Assembly: GCF_900019265.1 (NCBI RefSeq) | Contig: NZ_CYGX02000034.1 | Location: 112,622-176,621 of the forward strand | Length of the DNA stretch: 64,000 nucleotides | Source: Paraburkholderia ribeironis | Lineage (GTDB): Bacteria > Pseudomonadota > Gammaproteobacteria > Burkholderiales > Burkholderiaceae | Direction: 5' to 3' | Shown here: positions 17,442 through 25,937 of the stretch, piece after piece | Layout: every line of letters starts with the position of its first letter | Numbering within the stretch: position 1 is the stretch's first letter | Notes under the pieces: generated by a model | Database searches by the model: none | What the model was told of the DNA's origin: nothing | Seen by the model: only the letters and a program-made list of their open reading frames with translations | Made by a program: the position numbers and the translations under genes

Positions 17442-18983
17442 ATGCAACTCAATCCCTCTGAGATCAGCGAGCTGATCAAGAGCCGGATCCAGGGCCTTGA
17501 AGCGAGCGCAGACGTTCGCAACCAGGGCACCGTGATCTCCGTGACCGACGGTATCGTGCGTATCCACGGCCTGTCGGAAGTGATGCAGGGCGAAATGCTC
17601 GAATTCCCGGGCAACACCTTCGGTCTCGCCCTGAACCTCGAGCGCGACTCGGTCGGCGCCGTGATTCTGGGTGAGTACGAGCACATTTCGGAAGGCGACA
17701 TCGTCAAGACGACGGGCCGCATTCTGGAAGTGCCGGTCGGCCCGGAACTGCTCGGCCGCGTGGTCGACGCACTGGGCAACCCGATCGACGGCAAGGGTCC
17801 GATCAACGCGAAGAAGACCGACGCGATCGAAAAGATTGCACCGGGCGTGATCTGGCGTAAGTCGGTTTCGGAACCGGTCCAGACCGGTCTGAAGTCGATC
17901 GACTCGATGGTGCCGATTGGCCGTGGCCAGCGTGAGCTGATCATCGGCGACCGCCAGTGCGGCAAGACCGCAGTTGCAGTCGACGCGATCATCAACCAGA
18001 AGGGCAAAAACCTCGTCTGTATCTACGTCGCGATCGGCCAGAAGGCTTCGTCGATCATGAACGTAGTGCGCAAGCTGGAAGAAACCGGCGCGCTGGAATA
18101 CACGATCGTCGTGGCCGCTTCGGCTTCGGAATCGGCTGCGATGCAGTACCTCGCACCGTATGCCGGCTGCACGATGGGCGAATACTTCCGTGACCGCGGC
18201 GAAGACGCGCTGATCGTATACGACGACTTGACCAAGCAGGCTTGGGCATACCGTCAGATCTCGCTGCTGCTGCGCCGCCCGCCGGGCCGCGAAGCCTATC
18301 CGGGCGACGTGTTCTATCTGCACTCGCGTTTGCTGGAACGTGCTGCTCGCGTCTCGGAAGAGTACGTCGAGAAGTTCACGAACGGCGAAGTGAAGGGCAA
18401 GAGCGGCTCGCTGACGGCACTGCCGGTCATCGAAACGCAAGCAGGCGACGTGACCGCGTTCGTTCCGACGAACGTGATCTCGATTACCGACGGCCAGATC
18501 TTCCTGGAAACCGACCTCTTCAACGCAGGTATCCGCCCGGCAATTAACGCTGGCGTGTCGGTGTCGCGCGTGGGTGGTGCGGCTCAGACGAAGGTCGTGA
18601 AGAAGCTGTCGGGCGGTATCCGTACCGACCTCGCGCAGTACCGTGAACTGGCGGCGTTCGCGCAGTTCGCATCGGACCTCGACGAAGCGACCCGTAAGCA
18701 GCTGGAGCGCGGCCGCCGCGTGACGGAGCTGCTGAAGCAGCCGCAGTATCAGCCGCTGCAAGTGTGGGAACTGGCTGTGGCGCTCTTCGCAGCGAACAAC
18801 GGTTACCTCGACGACCTCGAAGTCTCGCAAGTCCTGTCGTTCGAAAAGGGCATGCGCGAATACCTGAAGTCGAGTCAAGCAGCCCTGGTCAAGCGCATCG
18901 AAGATACCAAGGAACTCTCGAAGGACGACGAAGGCCTGCTGCATACGGCCCTCAAAGACTTCAAGAAGTCCGGCGCTTATTGA
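17442..18983 (+). CDS. atpA: F1 ATP synthase subunit alpha
   Basis: 513 residues, non-catalytic nucleotide-binding subunit. Walker A reads GDRQCGKTA near residue 170, with Cys where many alpha subunits have Thr; the GKT core is intact. Full length with the expected N-terminal IKSRIQGLEASADVRNQGTV and the arginine-finger region. AGGAGCG precedes the ATG. Confidence 0.97.
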   Translation: MQLNPSEISELIKSRIQGLEASADVRNQGTVISVTDGIVRIHGLSEVMQGEMLEFPGNTFGLALNLERDSVGAVILGEYEHISEGDIVKTTGRILEVPVGPELLGRVVDALGNPIDGKGPINAKKTDAIEKIAPGVIWRKSVSEPVQTGLKSIDSMVPIGRGQRELIIGDRQCGKTAVAVDAIINQKGKNLVCIYVAIGQKASSIMNVVRKLEETGALEYTIVVAASASESAAMQYLAPYAGCTMGEYFRDRGEDALIVYDDLTKQAWAYRQISLLLRRPPGREAYPGDVFYLHSRLLERAARVSEEYVEKFTNGEVKGKSGSLTALPVIETQAGDVTAFVPTNVISITDGQIFLETDLFNAGIRPAINAGVSVSRVGGAAQTKVVKKLSGGIRTDLAQYRELAAFAQFASDLDEATRKQLERGRRVTELLKQPQYQPLQVWELAVALFAANNGYLDDLEVSQVLSFEKGMREYLKSSQAALVKRIEDTKELSKDDEGLLHTALKDFKKSGAY

Positions 18984-19065
18984 TCCGCGAGTGATCCGCA
19001 AGGCATAAACGGACCTTGAAGCGGCGCGGGCCGCATGTGAGTGCACCCGCGCTGCTTCGGCCGCT

Positions 19066-19110
19066 TTGCATGGGACCCGAGTTAGCGCTTCAGCGCTAAC
19101 TCGGGCCGAC
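19066..19110. repeat. intercistronic hairpin repeat upstream of atpG
   Basis: TTGCATGGGAC leads into a perfect inverted repeat with 14-bp arms (CCCGAGTTAGCGCT, 19076-19089, and complement 19092-19105), ending CCGAC and followed directly by the atpG Shine-Dalgarno AAAGGAG. A related copy lies before atpC. It has no T-tract so is not a terminator; an RNA-processing or stability element, or a dispersed repeat, is more likely. Confidence 0.75.
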
Positions 19111-19123
19111 AAAGGAGCAAGCA

Positions 19124-20008
19124 ATGGCTGGAATGAAGGAAATTCGCGGCAAGATCAAGAGCGTGCAAAACACGCGCAAGATCACGAAAGCGATGGAGAT
19201 GGTGGCCGCATCCAAGATGCGCCGCGCTCAGGAGCGCATGCGCGCTGCTCGCCCGTACGCCGACAAGGTCCGCGATATCGCTGCACACATGAGCCGTGCG
19301 AACCCCGAGTATCGTCACCCGTTCATGGTGTCGAACGAAGGCGCGAAGACGGCTGGCATCATCCTCGTCACGACCGACAAGGGTCTGTGTGGCGGGATGA
19401 ACACCAACGTGCTGCGTGCGACGACACAGAAGTTCAAGGAACTGGACGGCCAGGGCAAGACGGTCCAGGCAACCGCGATCGGCACCAAAGGTCTGGGTTT
19501 CCTGAACCGCTTGCGCGCGAACGTGGTGTCGAATGTCGTGCATCTGGGCGATACGCCGCATCTGGAAAAGCTGATCGGCGCGGTGAAGGTGCAGCTCGAC
19601 CTGTACTCGGAAGGCAAGGTCTCGGCGGTGTACCTGGCGTACACGCGCTTCGTCAACACGATGAAGCAGGAGCCGGTGATCGAGCAACTGCTGCCGCTGT
19701 CGGCAGAGCAGTTCGAGCGCAAGGAAGAAGACGGCACGACGCCGAGCACGCAGTGGGACTACATCTACGAGCCGGATGCGCAGTCAGTGGTGGACGAACT
19801 GCTGGTGCGTTATGTCGAGGCGCTGGTCTATCAGGCCGTCGCGGAAAACATGGCATCGGAGCAGTCGGCCCGGATGGTCGCGATGAAGGCCGCTTCGGAC
19901 AACGCGAAGCAGGTCATCAACGAACTGCAGCTCGTGTACAACAAGAGCCGTCAGGCCGCGATCACGAAAGAACTGTCGGAAATCGTCGGTGGGGCCGCGG
20001 CAGTCTGA
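19124..20008 (+). CDS. atpG: F1 ATP synthase subunit gamma
   Basis: 294-residue central rotor shaft. Typical N-terminus MKEIRGKIKSVQNTRKITKAMEMVAASKMRRAQ, the conserved TDKGLCGGMN, and the C-terminal helix NELQLVYNKSRQAAITKELSEIVGGAAAV. Preceded by a strong AAAGGAG and by the hairpin repeat. Confidence 0.97.
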   Translation: MAGMKEIRGKIKSVQNTRKITKAMEMVAASKMRRAQERMRAARPYADKVRDIAAHMSRANPEYRHPFMVSNEGAKTAGIILVTTDKGLCGGMNTNVLRATTQKFKELDGQGKTVQATAIGTKGLGFLNRLRANVVSNVVHLGDTPHLEKLIGAVKVQLDLYSEGKVSAVYLAYTRFVNTMKQEPVIEQLLPLSAEQFERKEEDGTTPSTQWDYIYEPDAQSVVDELLVRYVEALVYQAVAENMASEQSARMVAMKAASDNAKQVINELQLVYNKSRQAAITKELSEIVGGAAAV

Positions 20009-20123
20009 CCTCGACGGTCGGGCAAACCGCTTCGTGTGCGCCCGTAAGGCGCACCCGTCCAGGCGACCCCATCGAAACTGCGCCTTTGCGCGAGTGAAGA
20101 ATTGAGTATCTAAAGGAAAAGCG

Positions 20124-21518
20124 ATGAGTACTACTGCTTTGGTAGAAGGCAAGATCGTACAGTGCATCGGCGCGGTGATCGACGTGGAATTCCCGCGTTC
20201 GGACATGCCGAAGGTTTACGACGCGCTCATTCTCGAAGGTTCGGAACTGACCCTCGAAGTCCAGCAACAGCTGGGCGACGGCGTCGTCCGTACCATCTGT
20301 CTGGGTGCATCGGACGGCCTGCGTCGCGGCACGACGGTGAAGAACACGGGTAAGCCGATCAGCGTGCCGGTCGGCAAGCCGACGCTGGGCCGGATCATGG
20401 ACGTGTTGGGTCGTCCGATCGACGAAGCCGGTCCGATCAACTCGGACGTGGTTCGCGGTATTCACCAGAAGGCGCCGGCATTCGACGAACTGTCGCCGTC
20501 GACCGAACTGCTCGAAACCGGCATCAAGGTTATCGACCTGATCTGCCCGTTCGCGAAGGGCGGCAAGGTGGGTCTGTTCGGTGGCGCCGGTGTGGGCAAG
20601 ACCGTGAACATGATGGAACTGATCAACAACATCGCGAAGGAACACGGTGGTTACTCCGTGTTCGCCGGTGTTGGCGAGCGTACCCGTGAAGGGAACGACT
20701 TCTATCACGAAATGAAGGACTCGAACGTTCTCGACAAGGTCGCACTGGTGTACGGCCAGATGAACGAGCCGCCGGGCAACCGTCTGCGCGTTGCGCTGAC
20801 CGGTCTGACGATGGCTGAGCACTTCCGTGACGAAGGTCTCGACGTGCTGTTCTTCGTCGACAACATCTACCGTTTCACGCTGGCCGGTACCGAAGTGTCG
20901 GCACTGCTCGGCCGTATGCCGTCGGCAGTGGGCTATCAGCCGACGCTGGCTGAAGAAATGGGTAAGCTGCAAGAGCGTATTACGTCGACCAAGACCGGCT
21001 CGATCACGTCGGTTCAGGCTGTGTACGTCCCTGCGGACGACTTGACCGACCCGTCGCCGGCTACGACTTTCGGCCACCTGGACGCAACCGTCGTGTTGTC
21101 GCGTGACATCGCTTCGCTGGGTATCTACCCGGCAGTGGACCCGCTCGATTCGACCTCGCGCCAGATCGACCCGCACGTGATCGGCGAAGAGCACTACACG
21201 ATCACGCGCGGCGTGCAGCAAACGCTGCAGCGCTACAAGGAACTGCGCGACATTATTGCGATTCTGGGTATGGACGAACTGGCGCCGGAAGACAAGCTCG
21301 CCGTTGCTCGCGCTCGTAAGATCCAGCGTTTCCTGTCGCAGCCGTTCCACGTCGCTGAAGTGTTCACGGGTTCGCCGGGCAAGTACGTGCCGCTGAAGGA
21401 AACGATCCGTGGCTTCAAGATGATCGTTGAAGGCGAGTGCGACCACCTGCCGGAGCAAGCGTTCTACATGGTCGGCACGATCGACGAAGCCTTCGAAAAG
21501 GCCAAGAAGATCCAGTAA
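20124..21518 (+). CDS. atpD: F1 ATP synthase subunit beta
   Basis: 464-residue catalytic subunit. Walker A GGAGVGKTV, the catalytic-glutamate region GERTREGNDFYHEM, Walker B LDVLFFVDNIYRFT and the DELSEED-like DELAPEDK are all present. The 20009-20123 spacer has a small stem (GTGCGCC-CGTAA-GGCGCAC) unrelated to the other two hairpins. Confidence 0.97.
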   Translation: MSTTALVEGKIVQCIGAVIDVEFPRSDMPKVYDALILEGSELTLEVQQQLGDGVVRTICLGASDGLRRGTTVKNTGKPISVPVGKPTLGRIMDVLGRPIDEAGPINSDVVRGIHQKAPAFDELSPSTELLETGIKVIDLICPFAKGGKVGLFGGAGVGKTVNMMELINNIAKEHGGYSVFAGVGERTREGNDFYHEMKDSNVLDKVALVYGQMNEPPGNRLRVALTGLTMAEHFRDEGLDVLFFVDNIYRFTLAGTEVSALLGRMPSAVGYQPTLAEEMGKLQERITSTKTGSITSVQAVYVPADDLTDPSPATTFGHLDATVVLSRDIASLGIYPAVDPLDSTSRQIDPHVIGEEHYTITRGVQQTLQRYKELRDIIAILGMDELAPEDKLAVARARKIQRFLSQPFHVAEVFTGSPGKYVPLKETIRGFKMIVEGECDHLPEQAFYMVGTIDEAFEKAKKIQ

Positions 21519-21620
21519 AGGTCGGGTGTAACGAAGCGGGCGTCGGAGTCCGCGCTTTTCGAAGGCTTCTACAGCTTCCAACAAGCAAAGCCGGCGCCTC
21601 TTACTACGCTCAACCCAGCC

Positions 21621-21665
21621 TTGCATGGGACGAGAGTAAGCGCTGAAGCGCTAACTTTCGTCGAC
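21621..21665. repeat. intercistronic hairpin repeat upstream of atpC
   Basis: Second copy of the element before atpG: TTGCATGGGAC, then an imperfect inverted repeat (AGTAAGCGCT 21635-21644 against AGCGCTAACT 21647-21656, one mismatch), then TCGTCGAC and the atpC ribosome-binding region AGGAG. Confidence 0.7.
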
Positions 21666-21679
21666 AGGAGTCGACACTT

Positions 21680-22105
21680 ATGGCAACCATTAAAGTAGAC
21701 GTCGTCAGCGCGGAAGAGGAGATCTTCTCGGGCCAGGCGAAGTTCGTCGCGCTGCCGGGCGAGGCGGGTGAACTCGGCATTCTGCCGGGCCACACGCCGC
21801 TGATCACGCGGATTCGTCCGGGTGCGGTGCGTATCGAAGCTGAAAACGGCGAAGAAGAGTTTGTGTTCGTCGCCGGCGGCATCCTCGAAATCCAGCCGGG
21901 CGCTGTGACGGTTCTCGCCGACACCGCGATCCGCGGCAAGGATCTCGATGAAGCCAAGGCAGAAGATGCACGCAAGCGTGCAGAAGAAGCGCTGCAAAAC
22001 ACGGGTTCGAACCTCGAATACGCGACCGCTCAGGCGGAACTCGCCTATGCGACGGCTCAACTCGCTGCGATCCAGCGCCTGCGCAGGCTGCGCGGTCAGC
22101 ACTAG
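21680..22105 (+). CDS. atpC: F1 ATP synthase subunit epsilon
   Basis: 141-residue subunit at the foot of the central stalk, which limits ATP hydrolysis. The N-terminal beta-sandwich (IKVDVVSAEEEIFSG, LPGEAGELGILPGHTPL) is followed by an alanine-rich two-helix C-terminus. Last gene of the operon, followed by a terminator. Confidence 0.96.
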   Translation: MATIKVDVVSAEEEIFSGQAKFVALPGEAGELGILPGHTPLITRIRPGAVRIEAENGEEEFVFVAGGILEIQPGAVTVLADTAIRGKDLDEAKAEDARKRAEEALQNTGSNLEYATAQAELAYATAQLAAIQRLRRLRGQH

Positions 22106-22121
22106 GCAATATGTATCAGAG

Positions 22122-22152
22122 AAAAAAGCAGCCCTCGCGGCTGCTTTTTTTT
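22122..22152 (+). terminator. intrinsic terminator of the atp operon
   Basis: A-tract, then AGCAGCC-CTCGC-GGCTGCT (22127-22145) and a run of eight T residues. Confidence 0.92.
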
Positions 22153-22338
22153 GATCAGTAGTTGACGTTTACGGAAAGGTAAGCAAAATCCATAGGGCCG
22201 CAGCGATATGTGGCCACCCGCCGCGCTCAATGTGACCCGCTGCGGGTAACACTTGATGCCGTACGGACACATGCCGGTGGCACAATCGATTTCAAATTCA
22301 TTTCAATAGGGCGAGCTTCCGCTCACGGAGACAACACC

Positions 22339-24069
22339 ATGGCAACGCAAATGTCGGGCGAAGGTGCACTCATCGAACCCAAAGACGACCTGTCGTATGT
22401 GCGCGGGCCGACCGAAATCCCGTTGAGTGAAGCAACGGTCGGCCAGTTCTTGCGTGACACCGCTGAGCGCTTTGCCGATCGCCCGGCCGTGGTGTTTCGC
22501 GAGCAGCGCATCCGGTGGACGTGGAAGGAGTTTGCGCAAGAAGTGGACGTGCTGGCGTCCGGCCTCCTCACGCTCGGCATTGCGAAGGGCGACCGCGTCG
22601 GTATCTGGTCGCCGAACCGGATGGAGTGGGTGCTCACGCAGTTCGCTACCGCGCGGATCGGCGCCGTGCTCGTCAATATCAATCCGGCCTACCGGCTCGC
22701 GGAGCTCGAATACGCGTTAAACAAGGTCGGCTGCAAGGCGATCATAGCGGCCGAGCGTTTCAAGACGTCGATGTACCTCGAAATGCTGCAGCAACTCGCG
22801 CCCGAGCTGGCCACGCAGGCGCCAGGCGAGCTTCAGGCGACAAGGCTGCCCGAGTTGCGTTACGTGATCCGCATGTGCGATACCGAGACGCCCGGCATGA
22901 TGAGCTTCGCCGACCTGATCGAGCAGGGGCGCGCGACGCTCGATCTCACGCAGCTTGACGCCATCGGCGCTACGCTGTCATGCCACGAGCCGATCAATAT
23001 CCAGTTCACCAGCGGCACGACCGGCAATCCGAAGGGCGCGACGCTGACCCACAGCAACGTGGTCAACAACGCGCGCTATATCGCAATGGCGATGCGGTTG
23101 ACCGAACAGGACGCCATGTGCATCCCGGTCCCGCTGTACCACTGCTTTGGGATGGTGCTCTCGGTGCTGGCGTGCGTGTCGGTCGGCGCGAATATGGTAT
23201 TCCCGGGCGAGGGCTTTGACCCGGCCGCGACCCTCGCCGCGGTTGCTGAAGAGCGATGCACCGCATTGCAAGGCGTTCCCACCATGTTCATCGCCGAGCT
23301 CGATCATCCGGATTTTTCCACTTACGACTTCTCACACCTGCGCACCGGCATCATGGCGGGCTCGCCGTGCCCGATAGAGACGATGAAGAAGGTCGTCTCG
23401 AAGATGCATCTGAGCGAGATCACGATTGCGTACGGCATGACGGAAACCAGTCCTGTGTCGTTCCAGAGTTCGACGACCGACCCGCTCGACAAGCGCACCA
23501 CGACGGTGGGCCGAATCCAGCCGCATCTGGAAGTGAAGATCGTCGACCCGCTCGGCGAGATCGTGCCGGTGGGCCAAACCGGCGAGCTATGCACGCGAGG
23601 CTACTCCGTGATGCAGGGCTATTGGGGCGATGAGGCGAAGACGCGCGAAAGCATTGTCGACGGCTGGATGCACACCGGCGATCTGGCGACTGTCGATGCC
23701 GAGGGTTACTGCAATATCGTCGGCCGGCTGAAGGACATGCTGATTCGCGGCGGCGAAAACATCTATCCGCGTGAGATCGAAGAATTTCTGTTTCGTCACC
23801 CGAAAATCCAGAGCGTGCAGGTGTTCGGCGTGCCCGACGCGAAATACGGCGAGGAAGTCTGCGCGTGGGTCGTGCTGCGCGCCGGCGAACAGGCGACAGC
23901 TGAAGAAATCCAACAGTTCTGCCAAGGGCAGATCGCGCACTACAAGGTGCCCAAATACATTCGTTTCGTCGACGAACTGCCCATGACGGTGACCGGCAAG
24001 GTGCAGAAATTCGTCATGCGCGAACAGATGATCGGCGAACTGCGGCTACAGGAAAGCAAAACGGCGTGA
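22339..24069 (+). CDS. acyl-CoA synthetase (AMP-dependent synthetase/ligase)
   Basis: 576-residue member of the ANL adenylating superfamily, expected to activate a fatty or other carboxylic acid to its CoA thioester through an acyl-AMP. The phosphate-binding loop FTSGTTGNPKGATLTH is near residue 215, YGMTETSP near 360, the hinge TGDLATVDAEGYCNIVGRLK near 445, and the catalytic lysine near the end in TVTGKVQKF. Start at 22339 follows CGGAGAC; a frame open from 22210 is not supported. It is monocistronic between the atp terminator and a long gap. Chain-length specificity cannot be read from sequence. Confidence 0.9.
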   Translation: MATQMSGEGALIEPKDDLSYVRGPTEIPLSEATVGQFLRDTAERFADRPAVVFREQRIRWTWKEFAQEVDVLASGLLTLGIAKGDRVGIWSPNRMEWVLTQFATARIGAVLVNINPAYRLAELEYALNKVGCKAIIAAERFKTSMYLEMLQQLAPELATQAPGELQATRLPELRYVIRMCDTETPGMMSFADLIEQGRATLDLTQLDAIGATLSCHEPINIQFTSGTTGNPKGATLTHSNVVNNARYIAMAMRLTEQDAMCIPVPLYHCFGMVLSVLACVSVGANMVFPGEGFDPAATLAAVAEERCTALQGVPTMFIAELDHPDFSTYDFSHLRTGIMAGSPCPIETMKKVVSKMHLSEITIAYGMTETSPVSFQSSTTDPLDKRTTTVGRIQPHLEVKIVDPLGEIVPVGQTGELCTRGYSVMQGYWGDEAKTRESIVDGWMHTGDLATVDAEGYCNIVGRLKDMLIRGGENIYPREIEEFLFRHPKIQSVQVFGVPDAKYGEEVCAWVVLRAGEQATAEEIQQFCQGQIAHYKVPKYIRFVDELPMTVTGKVQKFVMREQMIGELRLQESKTA

Positions 24070-24215
24070 GATCGCTGCGCGGGCCGTGCTGGCAAAGACC
24101 TGGCAGCACGGCGTGAATGAGGAAGGCAAAGACCGTTTGCCGCGATGATTCGTTTGCAAGCAGCGAATGTTGCTCAACGGGCAGGTTCCCGCACTGCGCA
24201 AACGTTTGACAAGAC

Positions 24216-24242
24216 GAAAAAAAAGCGGGCCTGGAGCCCGCT
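24216..24242 (-). terminator. intrinsic terminator, minus strand
   Basis: AGCGGGC-CTCCA-GGCCCGCT style stem read on the minus strand (arms 24224-24230 and 24236-24242), followed on that strand by eight U residues. It ends a short transcript that contains the small frame described next. Confidence 0.8.
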
Positions 24243-24254
24243 AAAAACCACACG

Positions 24255-24377
24255 CTACGGGGTTAGCGCGAGGAGACCAAAGTTGGAACCGATCGGGACG
24301 ACGACCCGGCGTCGACCACGGCCCCAGCAAGGATGCCCCTTCTCAGGGCTTCGGCATACGCCGATCGGCAAGTGCAT
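24255..24377 (-). CDS. candidate 40-residue small protein or small RNA
   Basis: A minus-strand frame starts MHLPIGVCRS and ends VVVPIGSNFGLLALTP, with GAGCGGA six bases upstream of the ATG and an intrinsic terminator 12 bases after the stop. It is basic in the middle (GRGRRR) and hydrophobic at the end. I do not recognise it. The tight stop-to-terminator fit supports a real transcription unit, but whether it is coding or a structured RNA is open. Confidence 0.4.
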   Translation of the reverse strand: MHLPIGVCRSPEKGHPCWGRGRRRVVVPIGSNFGLLALTP

Positions 24378-24919
24378 CGTATCCGCTCACACCACGCACC
24401 CGGCCACATCCGTGTTGAAACCGTTAGGGCATTGTGGGCGAATTACTCTAGCCGCGCGGTAACAAAGTGTTTCAGGTTGTAACGCCCGCCAGCTAAGGCA
24501 TTCAGGCATTTATTGCCACGCTAAAGCGTTTAAAACGCAATTTTTACCGATGACTTGGCTGCAATTTTGAACGCATGATTAATGCCATTCGTGACGCATG
24601 TTGCGACATATTCCGTTGAGTCAATTCTGCATGAAATAGTTGCATATGCATCCTTCCTTGAAGAATCTCCCTTGTTACAGGAGTTTTTTGAGATGACGAG
24701 ATTTTGTTTGCCGCGATGCGGTTGGCGTTCTTCTTCCAGCACCAACCGTCGGCTGAGTAGCATCGCAAATGGGGGCGATTCGTTGTGCCTGGATTCGCAG
24801 CGTCAATCAGGTTTCGCTTAAAACTGGCGCGCTCGGTTACATGATCGTCGTCGAAATGAGAATCTGTTGACGTGTGGAGACCGCCTGCATCGGAAAACAG
24901 GCGGCCGAACGCAGCCGCT
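24378..24919. other. intergenic region, no firm feature
   Basis: This stretch looks more AT-rich than its surroundings. A plus-strand 42-codon frame at 24693 has an AGGAG nine bases upstream but an unremarkable serine-rich product, so I do not call it. No repeat was seen. Confidence 0.4.
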
Positions 24920-25714
24920 TTATTTCAGCCACTTATCGGAGATGGCCTGATACTCGCCAGTCGCCCGTGCGAGATGCAGCCATTGATCGACATATTGCTG
25001 GAATGCCACATCGCCGCGCGGCAGCAGCCACGCCTTCTCGCCATACTGGAATGGCTTGTCCGGATGCACGGAGCAAAGTCCCGGATTCAGCTTTTGCTGC
25101 AATAGGGTTTCGGATGCGTCAGTCACCATCACGTCCGCTTTCCCAGCGAGGATCTGCTTGAAAATGGTCACGTTGTCCGGATAAACGGTCACGCTGGCAT
25201 GGGGGAAATACTGTTTGGCGAACCGTTCGTTGGTGCCGCCCGGATTGACGATCACCCGCGTGGTGGGCTGATCGATCTGCGCGACGGTTTGATATTTGTT
25301 CACGTCGTCGCATCGAACGATCGGCGTTTTGCCGTCGATCATATAAGCCTGCGTGAAGAAGGCGCGCTTTTGCCGTTCGAGTGTCGGCGACACGCCACCG
25401 ACGCCAATATCGCATTTTGCGACGAAGTCATTCATCAAATTCGGCCATGACGTTTTGACGAACTCCGCCTTGACGCCTAGTGACTTGGCCAGCGATTCCG
25501 TCATGTCGATATCAATGCCTTCAAACTGGCCGTCCTCCTTGTAGAACGAATAGGGCTTGTAGTCGCCGGTCGTGCAGGCGCGCAGCGTGCCGCGGCTGAG
25601 AATTTCGTCGAGCCGGGACGGCGCGGCGGCAGCGTTGGTTTGCGCACCGGCCACGCCTGCATGCATCAAAATACCAGCGAGCGCGCCGAGCATTGCGAGG
25701 GCTGCCTTGTTCAT
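24920..25714 (-). CDS. periplasmic PheC-like cyclohexadienyl dehydratase / family 3 solute-binding protein
   Basis: 264 residues with a signal peptide (cleavage near AGAQT). The fold is SBP_bac_3. Several stretches resemble the Pseudomonas periplasmic cyclohexadienyl dehydratase PheC: DIDMTESLAKSLGVK, TSWPNLMNDF, DGKTPIVRCDD, IVNPGGTNERFAKQ, PDNVTIFKQILAGKADVMVTDASE and LCSVHPDKPFQYGEKAWLLPR. PheC makes phenylpyruvate from prephenate (or Phe from arogenate), so this may be an enzyme, not a transport receptor. The Glu in TDASE lies where I believe the PheC catalytic Glu is. No ABC permease is adjacent, which favours the enzyme reading. An amino-acid binding protein remains possible. Confidence 0.72.
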   Translation of the reverse strand: MNKAALAMLGALAGILMHAGVAGAQTNAAAAPSRLDEILSRGTLRACTTGDYKPYSFYKEDGQFEGIDIDMTESLAKSLGVKAEFVKTSWPNLMNDFVAKCDIGVGGVSPTLERQKRAFFTQAYMIDGKTPIVRCDDVNKYQTVAQIDQPTTRVIVNPGGTNERFAKQYFPHASVTVYPDNVTIFKQILAGKADVMVTDASETLLQQKLNPGLCSVHPDKPFQYGEKAWLLPRGDVAFQQYVDQWLHLARATGEYQAISDKWLK

Positions 25715-25937
25715 CGAGTGTCCTTGTTGTTGGCGTGTAGTGAATGGTGGGTCAGGCTGTCGGATAGTAGCCCGGCAATGCCGGGTTGAACATCGGCCGT
25801 TCAGCTAAGTCGCTGCGCCGCGGCCGGCCTGAAAAAAGCCACCGGCAACCCGTTCGCGCAATAGTTATTGACCGCATCAGGCGCGATCGAACAGCCGGGT
25901 CCGGTAAAATGCCCCTTTGCCCTCAGTCGTACCCAAC

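Noticed and set aside
17247..19124. Long minus-strand frame (625 codons) over atpA, and similar ones over atpD, priA, putA and gcvP
   Set aside because: They oppose well-identified genes, have arginine/histidine-rich products of no family, and follow from GC-rich third positions.
22210..22338. Upstream start for the acyl-CoA synthetase
   Set aside because: No ribosome-binding site; the 22339 ATG follows CGGAGAC.
24582..24821. 79-codon frame in the intergenic gap
   Set aside because: Serine/arginine-rich product, no supporting context; only an internal ATG has a plausible ribosome-binding site.
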